Notes: a model not told the origin generated them from the sequence alone. Positions 1-8,641 are shown, numbered from the stretch's first letter. The stretch: DNA of 64,000 nucleotides from Sphingobium faniae (GCA_900100475.1 FMTU01000001.1:62001-126000), one strand, 5' to 3'. A program made the numbers and translations.

Positions 1-240
1 CTCGGGAACGTCAGTTCGCCAATCGACATTGAAATTGATCTGTCGCTTGATGTCGGTCTTATCGTCGAACAGGAGAAAAACGGACTCCCCGTTCTGGGAA
101 TTGGGACGAACCCCTTGCCAGAACAGACCACAGACATCGCTGTTCATATCGACAAAATTACAATAATAGCTCTCGCGCCAGTCCGGAGCGTCGGTTTTCT
201 GATGCGGAAGATGATCATCGTCAGGCAAAAGTGGCATCAT
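1..240 (-). CDS. DUF7065-like protein, N-terminal part (cut by window edge)
   Basis: An open frame runs from ATG at 240 off the left edge, giving about 80 residues. It opens with an acidic/His stretch (PDDDHLPHQ), followed by DWRESYYCNFVD and then GLFWQGVRPN and SVFLLFD. This 'W-x-ES-YY-x-NF-D ... G-x-RPN' pattern resembles the N-terminus of the DUF7065/DUF7064 proteins common in sphingomonad and actinobacterial catabolic clusters, whose function is not established. It lies 58 bp downstream of the PPDK-like gene on the same strand and is probably the next gene of that operon. The C-terminal part is outside the window, so the family call rests on the N-terminus alone. Confidence 0.55.
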   Translation of the reverse strand, partial: MMPLLPDDDHLPHQKTDAPDWRESYYCNFVDMNSDVCGLFWQGVRPNSQNGESVFLLFDDKTDIKRQINFNVDWRTDVPE

Positions 241-298
241 TTATTCCTTTACGGGTTTGTATTTTTCGGGATTGAGATTTCAGCTCAGGCGCGACCGC

Positions 299-1816
299 TC
301 ATGAAGCGGAAGCTTTTGCCCATTCGATTAGCTTCAATTCTGCAGCCGACATCTCGGAGAAACTCTCGCCAGCCCGGCCGGGGAAGATACGACCACTGTC
401 GCCATCGATCGTTATCCAGTCACCCTGCGCGATAGAATGTTCGTTTAGAAACAGATGTCCGTCATCGACAACGCCGTTCAAACCCACAACGCAAGGCACA
501 TGCAATTCGCGCGCGACCACAGCAGCATGAGAGGAAGCGCCACCGCGCATCGTCAGAAGTCCGGCTGATCGTTCCATCACGGAAAGCAGCTTGGGCGAGG
601 TTTCGATGGACGCGAAAATGACAGGCTCATCCCTTCCGACCAACTCGCGCGCAAATTCGAGCGAAAGCGCGAGCCGTCCCTGCGTGACCCCTCCTCCCAC
701 GCCCAACCCGCCACCGATCTCACGTGCCGTGGCAGATACGCGCAATCGGCTTTCGCCCAGCGCGGAGAGCTCCACCCCATGGCTTGCCGTGTAAGCGAGC
801 GCGGCAACCTTATCGAGAATGCCCTCTTCGACCATATCGGTGGCCGCCACGACGGCCGCCACCTTGGTAAGCTTGGCCGGCCGACATTGCAGGAGGTAAA
901 CAAGATCGCCTTCGACGGTAAACTCGAGTTCCTGAACCTTGCCCGACGCGACTTCGAGCGCTCGCCCGATCGTTTCCACTTCCGCATAGAATGCCGGGTG
1001 CCGGCTCTGCCATGTCGTGAGGTCCGAGGCCGTCTCCTTGCCTCCCACAACATCCTCGCCCTGACCTGCCCACAAGAATTCGCCGTTCAGTCCGGGCGCG
1101 CCGGTGGTCGGATTGCGCGTAAACGCAACGCCGGAGCCCGACTCCGCATCGCGATTGCCAAATATCATTTGCTGCACGGTAACCGTAGTGCCTAGAGCAT
1201 CATCGATACCACGCATCTTGCGATAAAGTTGCGCGCGCGGAGAATTCCAGGAGCGAAATACCGCCACCGACGCCATCAACGCTTCTTCAACGCGGTCGGC
1301 AGGCCAGGGCTTACCCATCTGTTCGCACAGCTGGCGCACATGCGCCTCTTTGTCACGAACGTCCTCAAACGTGCTAGCACGCGCGGATCGTTCATTTTCG
1401 GCAGGGTCCTCGATGCCCAAGACCAACTCCACGAACTGGTCGAGATAGGCCGAGCGCGCCTCATACTGGAAATCTTCCCAGCCTTCGCGGGTTTCACCAA
1501 AACCGACGTTGAGTACCGTGTCCATCATGCCTGGCATCGAAATCGGAGCGCCGGAGCGGATGGATACGATCAATGGCTTCCAGCCGCCTTCCTGAAGCTG
1601 GAGTTTGGCCAACCCTTTTCGGATCAGTTCCCGCACGAAATCGAGGTTTTCATCCTGCGACCAGCGGCGATAGGCTTCCGTCGTAAGGTTGAAGGCAGCC
1701 GGCACGCGTGCACCACTGTTCATCAGCCTGACCAGACTGGATGCCTTACCTCCTACCAAATCCGGAGACGATGGCGCGTTCGCATCGAGAACAACGAGAT
1801 AGGGCACGGCGCTCAT
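299..1816 (-). CDS. PPDK-like ATP-grasp plus phosphohistidine protein lacking the PEP/pyruvate domain
   Basis: This 505-residue protein resembles the first two domains of pyruvate phosphate dikinase. The ATP-grasp half shows GGKASSL (22-28), SIRSGAPISMPGMMDT (85-100), VTVQQMIFGN (212-221), GVAFTRNP (229-236) and ELEFT...LLQCRP (297-313). The swivelling phosphohistidine domain shows RGGASSHAAVVAR with the catalytic His at 430; the Thr usually two residues before it is Ser. The protein stops about 75 residues after this motif, so the TIM barrel that binds PEP/pyruvate is absent. It should move phosphate from ATP to His430 and then to an unknown acceptor, as phenylphosphate synthase and rifampin phosphotransferase do with partial architectures. 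The start overlaps the stop of the upstream gene (ATGA, 1813-1816), indicating translational coupling with the 311-residue protein. Confidence 0.85.
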   Translation of the reverse strand: MSAVPYLVVLDANAPSSPDLVGGKASSLVRLMNSGARVPAAFNLTTEAYRRWSQDENLDFVRELIRKGLAKLQLQEGGWKPLIVSIRSGAPISMPGMMDTVLNVGFGETREGWEDFQYEARSAYLDQFVELVLGIEDPAENERSARASTFEDVRDKEAHVRQLCEQMGKPWPADRVEEALMASVAVFRSWNSPRAQLYRKMRGIDDALGTTVTVQQMIFGNRDAESGSGVAFTRNPTTGAPGLNGEFLWAGQGEDVVGGKETASDLTTWQSRHPAFYAEVETIGRALEVASGKVQELEFTVEGDLVYLLQCRPAKLTKVAAVVAATDMVEEGILDKVAALAYTASHGVELSALGESRLRVSATAREIGGGLGVGGGVTQGRLALSLEFARELVGRDEPVIFASIETSPKLLSVMERSAGLLTMRGGASSHAAVVARELHVPCVVGLNGVVDDGHLFLNEHSIAQGDWITIDGDSGRIFPGRAGESFSEMSAAELKLIEWAKASAS

Positions 1817-2748
1817 TCCGCATCCCTCTCGCGCTGCAGCAGTCGCAGCAGATCCTCGTGAAACTGGAACCAGATAGTGTGAAGGGAGTCCGCCTTTACA
1901 GACACCACATAGTCCGTTTCACCAGCTTCGACGTAACGCAAGGCCGCTGTCAGACGAAGCTCATATTCTTCCAGTCGCGGCAGTCGATCAATGTACCGCC
2001 CAACGAATGTAAGAGTGTCCGTCCGCAACTTGGCCATCGCCAATATTTCCGTGAGCTTGCCATCCCAGTCGTCTGCCGCCTCATAGTCCTGCCAAGACCG
2101 TGCGATCCGCTTGAGTTCCAGATCGAGGGGGCGGAAATCGTTGATGACCTGATCCTCCAGCCCGGCGAAGGCCTCGCGCTCCCGCGCATATTGGGCTTCA
2201 ACCGCCTGGGTGCCGCGCTCGGTCAGCATGATAAGGCCTTCGGTCGCCAGAAGATCGCGCGATGCCAGTGCGTCGACATGACCCGGCAAAATTTCCGTCG
2301 GGACACCGATAATCGCCTCGACAGAAGCAACCACGCCAGCAAAGGCGATCTTGCGGAGGATTGAATAGTCAGGCTCGACAATCTCTGCCGCGTCGTCACA
2401 CAGAATGGAGACGCTGCCGTCCGTATCGAGGCGAACACGGCTGCCGTCGGGTAAGCTGTTGAGGTCGATGCCGCTTGCACCGACTATGCACGGCTTGCCA
2501 TAGTCCCGAGCAACGACAACGATGTGCGAATTGGGACCGCCGATGGTGGAAACGATCGCGCTTGCTTTCTGGATGATTGTCGACACGGCCGATCCGCCGG
2601 CGACGTTCGTAAAGATGATCTTCTGGTCAGATGCAGGCTCTTTCATTAGCTTCACGATCGCGTCGATGCCGACCACGACCCGCAATTCGCCTTCCATCGC
2701 CTCCGGCGAGCAGGCGAAATTGCCCGTGGCTAAAGTCTTCCAACCCAT
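1813..2748 (-). CDS. Phosphohistidine (PEP-utiliser mobile) domain fused to a novel C-terminal domain
   Basis: This is a 311-residue protein. Residues about 40-100 form a second PEP-utiliser mobile domain with GGPNSHIVVVAR and a phosphorylatable His at 75. There is no ATP-grasp domain and no PEP barrel. Residues about 126-311 are a mostly helical region (PLDLELKRIARSWQD, HTIWFQFHEDLLR) that I do not recognise, but it is clearly homologous to the free-standing protein at 6995-7585. The ATG at 2748 was chosen because the frame upstream of it is non-family-like and GGAG lies a short distance before it. The downstream neighbour at 1816 overlaps by 4 bp. The likely role is to relay phosphate from the ATP-grasp partner, or to bind the acceptor through its C-terminal domain; both are inference. 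Confidence 0.8.
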   Translation of the reverse strand: MGWKTLATGNFACSPEAMEGELRVVVGIDAIVKLMKEPASDQKIIFTNVAGGSAVSTIIQKASAIVSTIGGPNSHIVVVARDYGKPCIVGASGIDLNSLPDGSRVRLDTDGSVSILCDDAAEIVEPDYSILRKIAFAGVVASVEAIIGVPTEILPGHVDALASRDLLATEGLIMLTERGTQAVEAQYAREREAFAGLEDQVINDFRPLDLELKRIARSWQDYEAADDWDGKLTEILAMAKLRTDTLTFVGRYIDRLPRLEEYELRLTAALRYVEAGETDYVVSVKADSLHTIWFQFHEDLLRLLQRERDAE

Positions 2749-2774
2749 TGTCACTCTTACACTCCGCAAATTGA

Positions 2775-4037
2775 TCAGGCCGCTGAAGGCCCCAGTTTGA
2801 ATGGCCGAAACATCGTTTCGCGTTGTCCGGCAGCGAACTCGCCCAGTCTTTGGAAGAAGACGATATCGGCAGCAGCGCGCTTGCTGATTGCCGGCAGGAA
2901 CCTCGGCCAGAAGCGGTCCTGAAATGCCTGCATCTCTTGCTGCTCCCGCTCGATTTCCGACCGGGTGAAACCCGCAGCGCTCAACATGCGAAGCTGAAGC
3001 ATGGCCTCCTCCATCGCCCCGGCGAGAAGCCTGTCCTCGAATGACCATTGCGCGAGTTGCAGAAAGAATTCCGACTGCAGTTCGTTCGCCTTGCGACTTA
3101 GGCTACGGGCCTGCTTTACCGGCACGGCTTTCAGTTCTTCATCCGTAAACGCATCAACGCCGCGCGTGAGCAACGCGCCGGCCACCACATTTTCAGGCCC
3201 CAAGGGATCAACATATAATGTTCCAAATCGATCGGACCTGATCGCAGCCCCCTTCACCTGAAGCGCGACCGCCACATTTGCCAAAGGGAATGGCTCCGCC
3301 GGCAATTCCCACTTCTGACCGCTGGGGAAGTTGAAGTGGGGGAAAAGTGACCAGTGGAGGTCGACGCACTCATAGACGATGATCTGCTCGTCGGACCGCG
3401 ATGCAGGATAAGGGCCGTGCATCATCAGTCCGTCCCGCGTTTCAGCCTCCATAAGAAACGAGAGCGCGCGGGTAGAGGCGATCAGGGACAGCAGATCCTG
3501 TGCGGATTCCCCGTCGACCGGATGGATAAAGGCTTTCAGTTCATCAAGAGCCGGCTCTTCCAGAATGCGATAGCTCGGACCGTAAGCAGAATTTTGGGAA
3601 GCATAGGGATAGAAGTCGTCGCGATAATGGCTGACAACATCCCAGGCGAACGCCATGGTGTCGGCTGCGGCTTGATCGGTCAGGACCGTGTGGGGCGACA
3701 CCGTCCCCGGCGCCAATTCTTCTTCGATGTGAAGCATTTCCCGTCCCCAACTCATCATCAGGGGAATGCCGGTCAACTGCACCGCCGACGTGCCAGAAAG
3801 AACCCGTTTGATCCGCTTGGCATATGCTTGCGCACCACCCGTGCGTGCCCGAATCTTCGCAATGGTCTCGGGCAACCGGACTGCTCCCGACATCAGCGCC
3901 AGGTTGAAATATTGCGGTTCGGGATAGAGTTCTGACTTTTCTTCGCCGATGGGCCGAACCTCGCGCAGGAAGTACCCCATATGCCGTTCCTCTTCCGACA
4001 GGGGCATATTGGGATCAACGGGCCGAGATGGCGACAT
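2775..4037 (-). CDS. Uncharacterised 420-residue protein of the phosphotransfer cluster
   Basis: I do not recognise this family. The protein is soluble-looking, with no signal peptide or membrane segment. It has an aromatic-rich central stretch (CVDLHWSLFPHFNF, about residues 248-261) and a charged helical C-terminus. No nucleotide-, metal- or flavin-binding motif is evident. The ATG at 4037 is preceded by GAAGGA at 7-nt spacing, whereas the longer frame continues into the receptor gene and is unlikely. It sits between the TonB receptor (84-bp gap) and the 311-residue phosphohistidine protein (26-bp gap) on the same strand, so it is probably co-transcribed. It could be the acceptor-binding or catalytic subunit that the truncated PPDK-like proteins lack; this is inference from position only. 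Confidence 0.7.
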   Translation of the reverse strand: MSPSRPVDPNMPLSEEERHMGYFLREVRPIGEEKSELYPEPQYFNLALMSGAVRLPETIAKIRARTGGAQAYAKRIKRVLSGTSAVQLTGIPLMMSWGREMLHIEEELAPGTVSPHTVLTDQAAADTMAFAWDVVSHYRDDFYPYASQNSAYGPSYRILEEPALDELKAFIHPVDGESAQDLLSLIASTRALSFLMEAETRDGLMMHGPYPASRSDEQIIVYECVDLHWSLFPHFNFPSGQKWELPAEPFPLANVAVALQVKGAAIRSDRFGTLYVDPLGPENVVAGALLTRGVDAFTDEELKAVPVKQARSLSRKANELQSEFFLQLAQWSFEDRLLAGAMEEAMLQLRMLSAAGFTRSEIEREQQEMQAFQDRFWPRFLPAISKRAAADIVFFQRLGEFAAGQRETMFRPFKLGPSAA

Positions 4038-4120
4038 GGGTGTATCCTTCAGCAAATGATATGCAGGGGGAGATGGATCGGCTCCCCCGGTTCGCGGAAT
4101 AGCGGAAGATACTCCGGCAC

Positions 4121-6496
4121 TCATTTGAAGGACATCGCCAACGTCAGGCCGAACGTGCGCGGCCGTCCAGCGTAGCGACTGATCGAATCCGTCGCCAGGC
4201 TCGCATTCGTCCAATAATATTTGTTTCCGACATTTTTGATCCAGGCCATCGCGCGCCACCGTCCGTCGGACGCCGACAGCCCAGCCCGGAAATCGACGAG
4301 CGCATAGCTGTCGATGACATAAGGCGTCAGCGTCAGCCCCGAAACTTCCGGCGGAGAACGGTCGCCGCCGATGTCAGCAACGGTCGAGGAGCGGTAGGAC
4401 ACTGTGCTGCCGACGAAGGCATCGAGGCCGGGGTTGACGGCGAACTTGTAGTCCGCGTTGCCGTTCAGCTGATATTTCGGGGTATAGGGAACCCGCGTCC
4501 CGGCGAAATCGCCCGCGACGCCAGCCGATGTTATGCCGACGAACTTGTCGATCTTCGCGTCCAGATAGGTGCCCTGAACGTTCAGGGTCAGGCCCCTGAC
4601 AGGAACGAAGGTGAAATCGAGCTCGGCGCCCTTGATAATGACCTTGGGCACATTTTGCAGGATGCTCAGCACGCCCCAAACGGGATCGACGATATTCGCC
4701 TGCAGTTGCTTGTCGGTATAGTCATAATAGAAGGCCGAACCGTTCAGCTGCGCGCGGCCACCCGCCGTCGCAACCTTGAAGCCGCCTTCGTAGGAGACGA
4801 CCGATTCCTGCTTCACCGGCACATATTGCGAGAAGGTGGACGCCGCGATGTTCGGGAAGCCGCCGGCCTTGTAGCCCTTAGAGATTGTTCCGTAGATCAG
4901 CGTCTGCCGCGTCGGCGACCAGTCCAGGCCTGCCTGCCAGGAGAAATTCTCTTCCTTCAGCTTTGCGATCAGGCGGCCAGGATAGTTGAACGCCGGCGCG
5001 CTGATCACGCCATCCGAACTGGTCAGGTTGTTGATCGCATAGCAGGCGCCCGGAACGTAGGGGCCGGCGACGCCGCCCGCCTGCACATCGTAGAAGAACT
5101 TGCCGATCCAATAGTCTGGAATATCGTCATAGGCGCACAGGTCGGCGCGACGACTGGACCAAGTGTAGCGGCCGCCGGCGCGGGCCGACAGGGTGTCGGT
5201 CAGCTTATATTCGAGATTGCCGAAGACAGCGACGTCCCTAGCGATCTGATCACCCTCATTGGTGTCCGATGTGACCGGGTAGCCGATTGTCGTCAAGATG
5301 GCGTTGGTCGAAGAGTCCGAGACATCGATTGTAACCGCCTGATTGATCTTCGACCGGCTGAAATTCCCGCCCAGAACCCATTTAAAATCCTCGCGCGGGT
5401 CGTTCGCCAGCCGCACTTCCTGCGAGAAGTTGGAGATCGAGCCTACGTTCGACTGGTTGTCGATCGTGCTTTCGGTCAGACCGTCCAGATCCTCACGCTG
5501 GCGCATCTTGAACTTCACATAGGAAGAAAGCGATGTGAGGGTGATGCCGCTACCCAGTTCGAAATCGCCGCGTAGGGCGATCTGATACAGACTGTTGTCG
5601 GCATAAGGCAGGTCCGGCGTCCAATCCGCCGCCCGATCCTTTTCCGGTGACAGCTTGTCTGGCGTCACATATTGGTTGGGCACGCCGGAAAAGGCCGGCT
5701 TGATCGCGATGAACTGCGGCGCCTGGGTATCACTCTTGTCGATCCAGCCATTGACGTTCAGCTTCAGTTCGATACCGTCGGCCGGATTGAAATCGAGCAA
5801 CGCGCGGCCCATGAAGTTGCGCACGCGCCCGTTGCGGTCGCCGGGACGGGAATTGCTGACCTGCCAGCCGTCAGCAGTTTCGGCACGGATAGCCAACCGC
5901 CCCTTCAGCGTGTCGCTGAGCGGCCCGCTGACGAAGGCTTCCCCGTCGATCTGGTTGAAGCGGCCATAGGTGAACTGGCCGCCTGCTTCGAAATGATCGG
6001 TCGGCTTGGCCGCGATCAGGTTAATGGCGCCGCCCGTTGCGTTCTGGCCGAACAGCGTGCCTTGCGGCCCCTTGAGGACCTCGACGCGCTCCAGGTCGAA
6101 CTGCGAATGGGTGGCGAGCACCGAATAGGGAAGCGGGAACTGATCGAGATAGACGCTGACGGCAGGCGAGGCGCTCAACGCACCGTCGTTCGTGCCGATA
6201 CCTCGCAACGTGAAGATCGGAGTGTTGCGCGGGCTCGCGGCCACCGACAGACTGGGAACCGCGACGGCCAAATCCGAAATTGTATTGATCTGCCGGGCCT
6301 TCAGCGTGTCAGCCGATAACGCAGAGATCGACATGGGCACATCATTCACACTTTCGCTGCGCTTTTGGGCCGTCACGATAATGTCCTGAATTCCGTCGGG
6401 AGCCCCCTGCTGCGGCGTCTGCTGCGCATAGGCCCACTGCCCTTGCATCGCTAGAAACGAGACCGTCGCGAGCCGCCCCAGAATGCGTACCTTCAT
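4121..6496 (-). CDS. TonB-dependent receptor
   Basis: This 791-residue outer-membrane receptor starts at the ATG at 6496, directly preceded by GGGAGGGG. A signal peptide ends near WAYAQ (about residue 25). A TonB box/plug start follows (IQDIIVTAQKR), then the plug landmarks ERVEVLKGPQGTLFG and NATGGAINL, and a 22-strand-type barrel ending in MSFK. It belongs to the large sphingomonad group annotated as catabolic TonB receptors rather than siderophore receptors: there is no STN domain and no iron box was seen upstream. It is the first gene of the minus-strand cluster, so it probably imports the substrate that the downstream phosphotransfer proteins activate. Confidence 0.92.
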   Translation of the reverse strand: MKVRILGRLATVSFLAMQGQWAYAQQTPQQGAPDGIQDIIVTAQKRSESVNDVPMSISALSADTLKARQINTISDLAVAVPSLSVAASPRNTPIFTLRGIGTNDGALSASPAVSVYLDQFPLPYSVLATHSQFDLERVEVLKGPQGTLFGQNATGGAINLIAAKPTDHFEAGGQFTYGRFNQIDGEAFVSGPLSDTLKGRLAIRAETADGWQVSNSRPGDRNGRVRNFMGRALLDFNPADGIELKLNVNGWIDKSDTQAPQFIAIKPAFSGVPNQYVTPDKLSPEKDRAADWTPDLPYADNSLYQIALRGDFELGSGITLTSLSSYVKFKMRQREDLDGLTESTIDNQSNVGSISNFSQEVRLANDPREDFKWVLGGNFSRSKINQAVTIDVSDSSTNAILTTIGYPVTSDTNEGDQIARDVAVFGNLEYKLTDTLSARAGGRYTWSSRRADLCAYDDIPDYWIGKFFYDVQAGGVAGPYVPGACYAINNLTSSDGVISAPAFNYPGRLIAKLKEENFSWQAGLDWSPTRQTLIYGTISKGYKAGGFPNIAASTFSQYVPVKQESVVSYEGGFKVATAGGRAQLNGSAFYYDYTDKQLQANIVDPVWGVLSILQNVPKVIIKGAELDFTFVPVRGLTLNVQGTYLDAKIDKFVGITSAGVAGDFAGTRVPYTPKYQLNGNADYKFAVNPGLDAFVGSTVSYRSSTVADIGGDRSPPEVSGLTLTPYVIDSYALVDFRAGLSASDGRWRAMAWIKNVGNKYYWTNASLATDSISRYAGRPRTFGLTLAMSFK

Positions 6497-6994
6497 TTTC
6501 CCCTCCCAGGATATACCGCGCCATAAGCACGGCATTTTTGTATAACGTAGTGCAATTATGGATATTTCATGATTCTCATACGATCAAGCGCTTTATGTTG
6601 TGCGTCGCAGAAATATCCTTAAATTATTGAGTTTTACTGGATTTTTTTGGTATGATTTGGTTGCTCAGGCCACTCTCATAAGCACTTTTTTGCGCCATGG
6701 CGCATCTAAATATATGATTGAAATGCAACAGTGTGCATCATAGGGGTGTTGCGGAGCGCTCAATGCGGCTATGCGCGCTCGTACCTTTCAGGCGATGAGG
6801 CGGTAAAAGCAGACACAGGATCACACGCCTCGGCCGCATTAAACAGCCCTGCTAGGCGGCCTCTTGCCTATTGGCGTTTCGCGCGCAAACTAGCATCTTG
6901 CCGATCTGGCCTCTATCGGCCAAAGATATAAGGAACAACGACCTGGCCTATCTGCTGGATCGTCGCTGGGATCCGAAACGTCAGGCGCTGTAAA
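6497..6994. other. Divergent intergenic region between the TonB receptor and the 196-residue gene
   Basis: This 498-bp region is AT-rich for the window and carries no convincing gene; a 66-codon frame at 6731-6931 has no coding character. It should hold the promoter of the leftward cluster and that of the rightward gene. It contains the palindrome at 6691-6704. The last 60 bp read, in one frame, like the tail of a protein (DLAYLLDRRWDPKRQAL, stop at 6991-6993) just before the next ATG, possibly a remnant. Confidence 0.6.
6691..6704. promoter_or_regulatory. Perfect 14-bp palindrome, candidate operator
   Basis: TGCGCCATGGCGCA reads the same on both strands and is preceded by a T-run. It lies about 195 bp upstream of the TonB receptor start and about 290 bp upstream of the rightward gene. 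A TetR-family regulator is encoded 1 kb away, so this is a reasonable candidate TetR operator. There is no second copy to support it. Confidence 0.4.
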
Positions 6995-7585
6995 ATGAAC
7001 GATCTAAAGCCAAACGAGCGGCAAATCCGGCTGTTGCGCTCCATTGTCTTTGCAGGCGCCATAGAGCGCAAGAGCGGCAGCTTTCCAGGATATAACGGAG
7101 AGAATCTGGAATCCGATCTTTGCGATCTCGCGATTGCGGGGCATATTCTCTACGATGCCTGGCTGACGCCGACTACGGCGGGCGAGGCCGCCGTGGCGGA
7201 GTGGTATTCCCGGTCCCGCGAACATATTTCGCAAAGCGAGCGGGACGAAATCATCGATCACTTCAATCCGCTCGATATCGAAGTCAAACGTATCGCGATA
7301 GCCTGGCAGGACGCAGACAAGCGAGACGACTGGGACGCCAGGATGGCGACCATAGAAGCTCTTACAGCACTCCATGCCAAACTGCTTCATTTCGTCGCCA
7401 TCTACAGCAATATTCTGCCGCGTTTTGGAGAGTTCAGCCAGCGTCTCAATCAGGCCATGGACGCGATCACCAAGGGCGAGACAGATTATATCGCCAGCGT
7501 TCTGCTCCCTTCCTATCACACGACATGGTTCGAGTTTCACGAGGATTTGCTCCGCACGCTCGATCGCGAGAGAAGTCCCGAATGA
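6995..7585 (+). CDS. Free-standing paralogue of the phosphohistidine protein's C-terminal domain
   Basis: This 196-residue protein aligns along most of its length with residues about 126-311 of the protein at 1813-2748. Shared landmarks include LR-x-I-x-FAG near the N-terminus, PLDIEVKRIAIAWQD versus PLDLELKRIARSWQD, KGETDYIASV versus AGETDYVVSV, and TTWFEFHEDLLR versus TIWFQFHEDLLR, with similar C-terminal RER endings. The phosphohistidine domain is absent, so the C-terminal domain can fold alone. No catalytic motif is recognised. It is transcribed away from the cluster and precedes a TetR gene. The start at 6995 has no strong ribosome-binding site. Possible roles are a regulatory or acceptor subunit that competes with the fused copy. 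Confidence 0.75.
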   Translation: MNDLKPNERQIRLLRSIVFAGAIERKSGSFPGYNGENLESDLCDLAIAGHILYDAWLTPTTAGEAAVAEWYSRSREHISQSERDEIIDHFNPLDIEVKRIAIAWQDADKRDDWDARMATIEALTALHAKLLHFVAIYSNILPRFGEFSQRLNQAMDAITKGETDYIASVLLPSYHTTWFEFHEDLLRTLDRERSPE

Positions 7586-7727
7586 CGTTTGCCCACGCCC
7601 TCCTTATGCCTTCCGGAGCGAACGGCAGCCCGCGTGCAATCGATGCATCGGGACCGGATGTGACCGATCGGACCACATTGGCGACGAAGCCTGCCGCCGA
7701 CGGCTACATATTGTTGGCGCCTGCATA

Positions 7728-8504
7728 ATGCGCAAACCCCGTAATATGCGCGTGGAGGCGGCCGACGACATCGCCATCGCCTCCCTGGGCACCATGACAA
7801 GGCTGAGCGACGACATGTTCGCGCGGCGGAGACGAATTTTACAGGAAGCGCGCAAGATCCTGGAAAAGGACGGCCCTGAGGGTATGAGCATGCGCAAGCT
7901 TGCAACACGTGCCGACGTGTCGCTGCGCACATTGTACAATGCGTTTGTGTCCAAAGAGAACATCATCGCGATTGCGATCAGAAATTACTACGATAGCCTG
8001 CTCAATCCACTAGCAAACGATGCCAATTTTCATGATTTCAACTGGGCCATCCGGACCGTTGTCGCTATCAACCTGTGCCATCAGCAAGTCCCCTATTATG
8101 TTTCCGTGCTGGTAAACCTATACTTTTCCACAAGCATTGATTCTTCGGTCAAGGAAGAGTTACGCCATATCGGCGCCGGCTTCCTACGCCCGTGGCTGGA
8201 ACTCAATCTGGCCCGTGGCCACCTGCTTCCAGGTGTGAACATTGACCGCACGATTGCTAATCTTTCCAGCCTGCACTTCTCTATCAATCAGGAGTGGTTG
8301 ATCGGAACGATCGACAAGGACGATGTCTCGAGACTGATCCTGGAATCGATGCTGATTTATATGTCCGGGATCATGCGAGGGACAGGACGGGCCGTCGTTG
8401 AAAAAAGCCTGTCAGCATTCCGAGACGACAGCGGTGAATTGGAGAAAGTCATTGCCCAAGCCCGCACCATGATCCCCGACAACCCCGTGACTAGCGCCGA
8501 ATGA
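7728..8504 (+). CDS. TetR-family transcriptional regulator
   Basis: This 258-residue protein has an N-terminal TetR helix-turn-helix at about residues 34-80 (RRILQEARKILEKDG ... SMRKLATRADVSLRTLYNAF). The ligand-binding C-terminus is unrecognisable. The ATG at 7728 is used because the frame before it is the shadow of the preceding gene; a later ATG at 7746 is possible. The gap to the upstream gene is 142 bp. It is likely the local regulator of the cluster at 1-7.6 kb. The IS3-type remnant begins only 15 bp after its stop codon. Confidence 0.85.
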   Translation: MRKPRNMRVEAADDIAIASLGTMTRLSDDMFARRRRILQEARKILEKDGPEGMSMRKLATRADVSLRTLYNAFVSKENIIAIAIRNYYDSLLNPLANDANFHDFNWAIRTVVAINLCHQQVPYYVSVLVNLYFSTSIDSSVKEELRHIGAGFLRPWLELNLARGHLLPGVNIDRTIANLSSLHFSINQEWLIGTIDKDDVSRLILESMLIYMSGIMRGTGRAVVEKSLSAFRDDSGELEKVIAQARTMIPDNPVTSAE

Positions 8505-8518
8505 CGCAAGAAGGCGAA

Positions 8519-8609
8519 TGATCTGCCCCCTTCTGGGTGGCCCATTGACTATCATAGTCTGGACCACGAAAGGGACATTGAATGCCGAGCAAGAAGCACA
8601 AGCCGGAAC
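8519..8609 (+). mobile_element. Left end of an IS3-family element, interrupted after 9 codons of orfA
   Basis: The sequence starts with TGATCTGCCCCCTTCTGGGT, an IS3-type terminal repeat. It runs into an ATG at 8582 encoding MPSKKHKPE, the typical N-terminus of many IS3-family OrfA proteins, and then stops abruptly at the left repeat of a second IS at 8610. Nothing after that element (9881 onward) continues this orfA. The rest of this first element has therefore been lost, most simply by deletion after insertion of the second IS. Confidence 0.65.
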
Positions 8610-8641
8610 TGATCTTCCCCCGATTTGGCCGACACGCTGGG

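Noticed and set aside
6731..6931. 66-codon frame in the receptor promoter region
   Set aside because: No ribosome-binding site, no family-like sequence and atypical composition.
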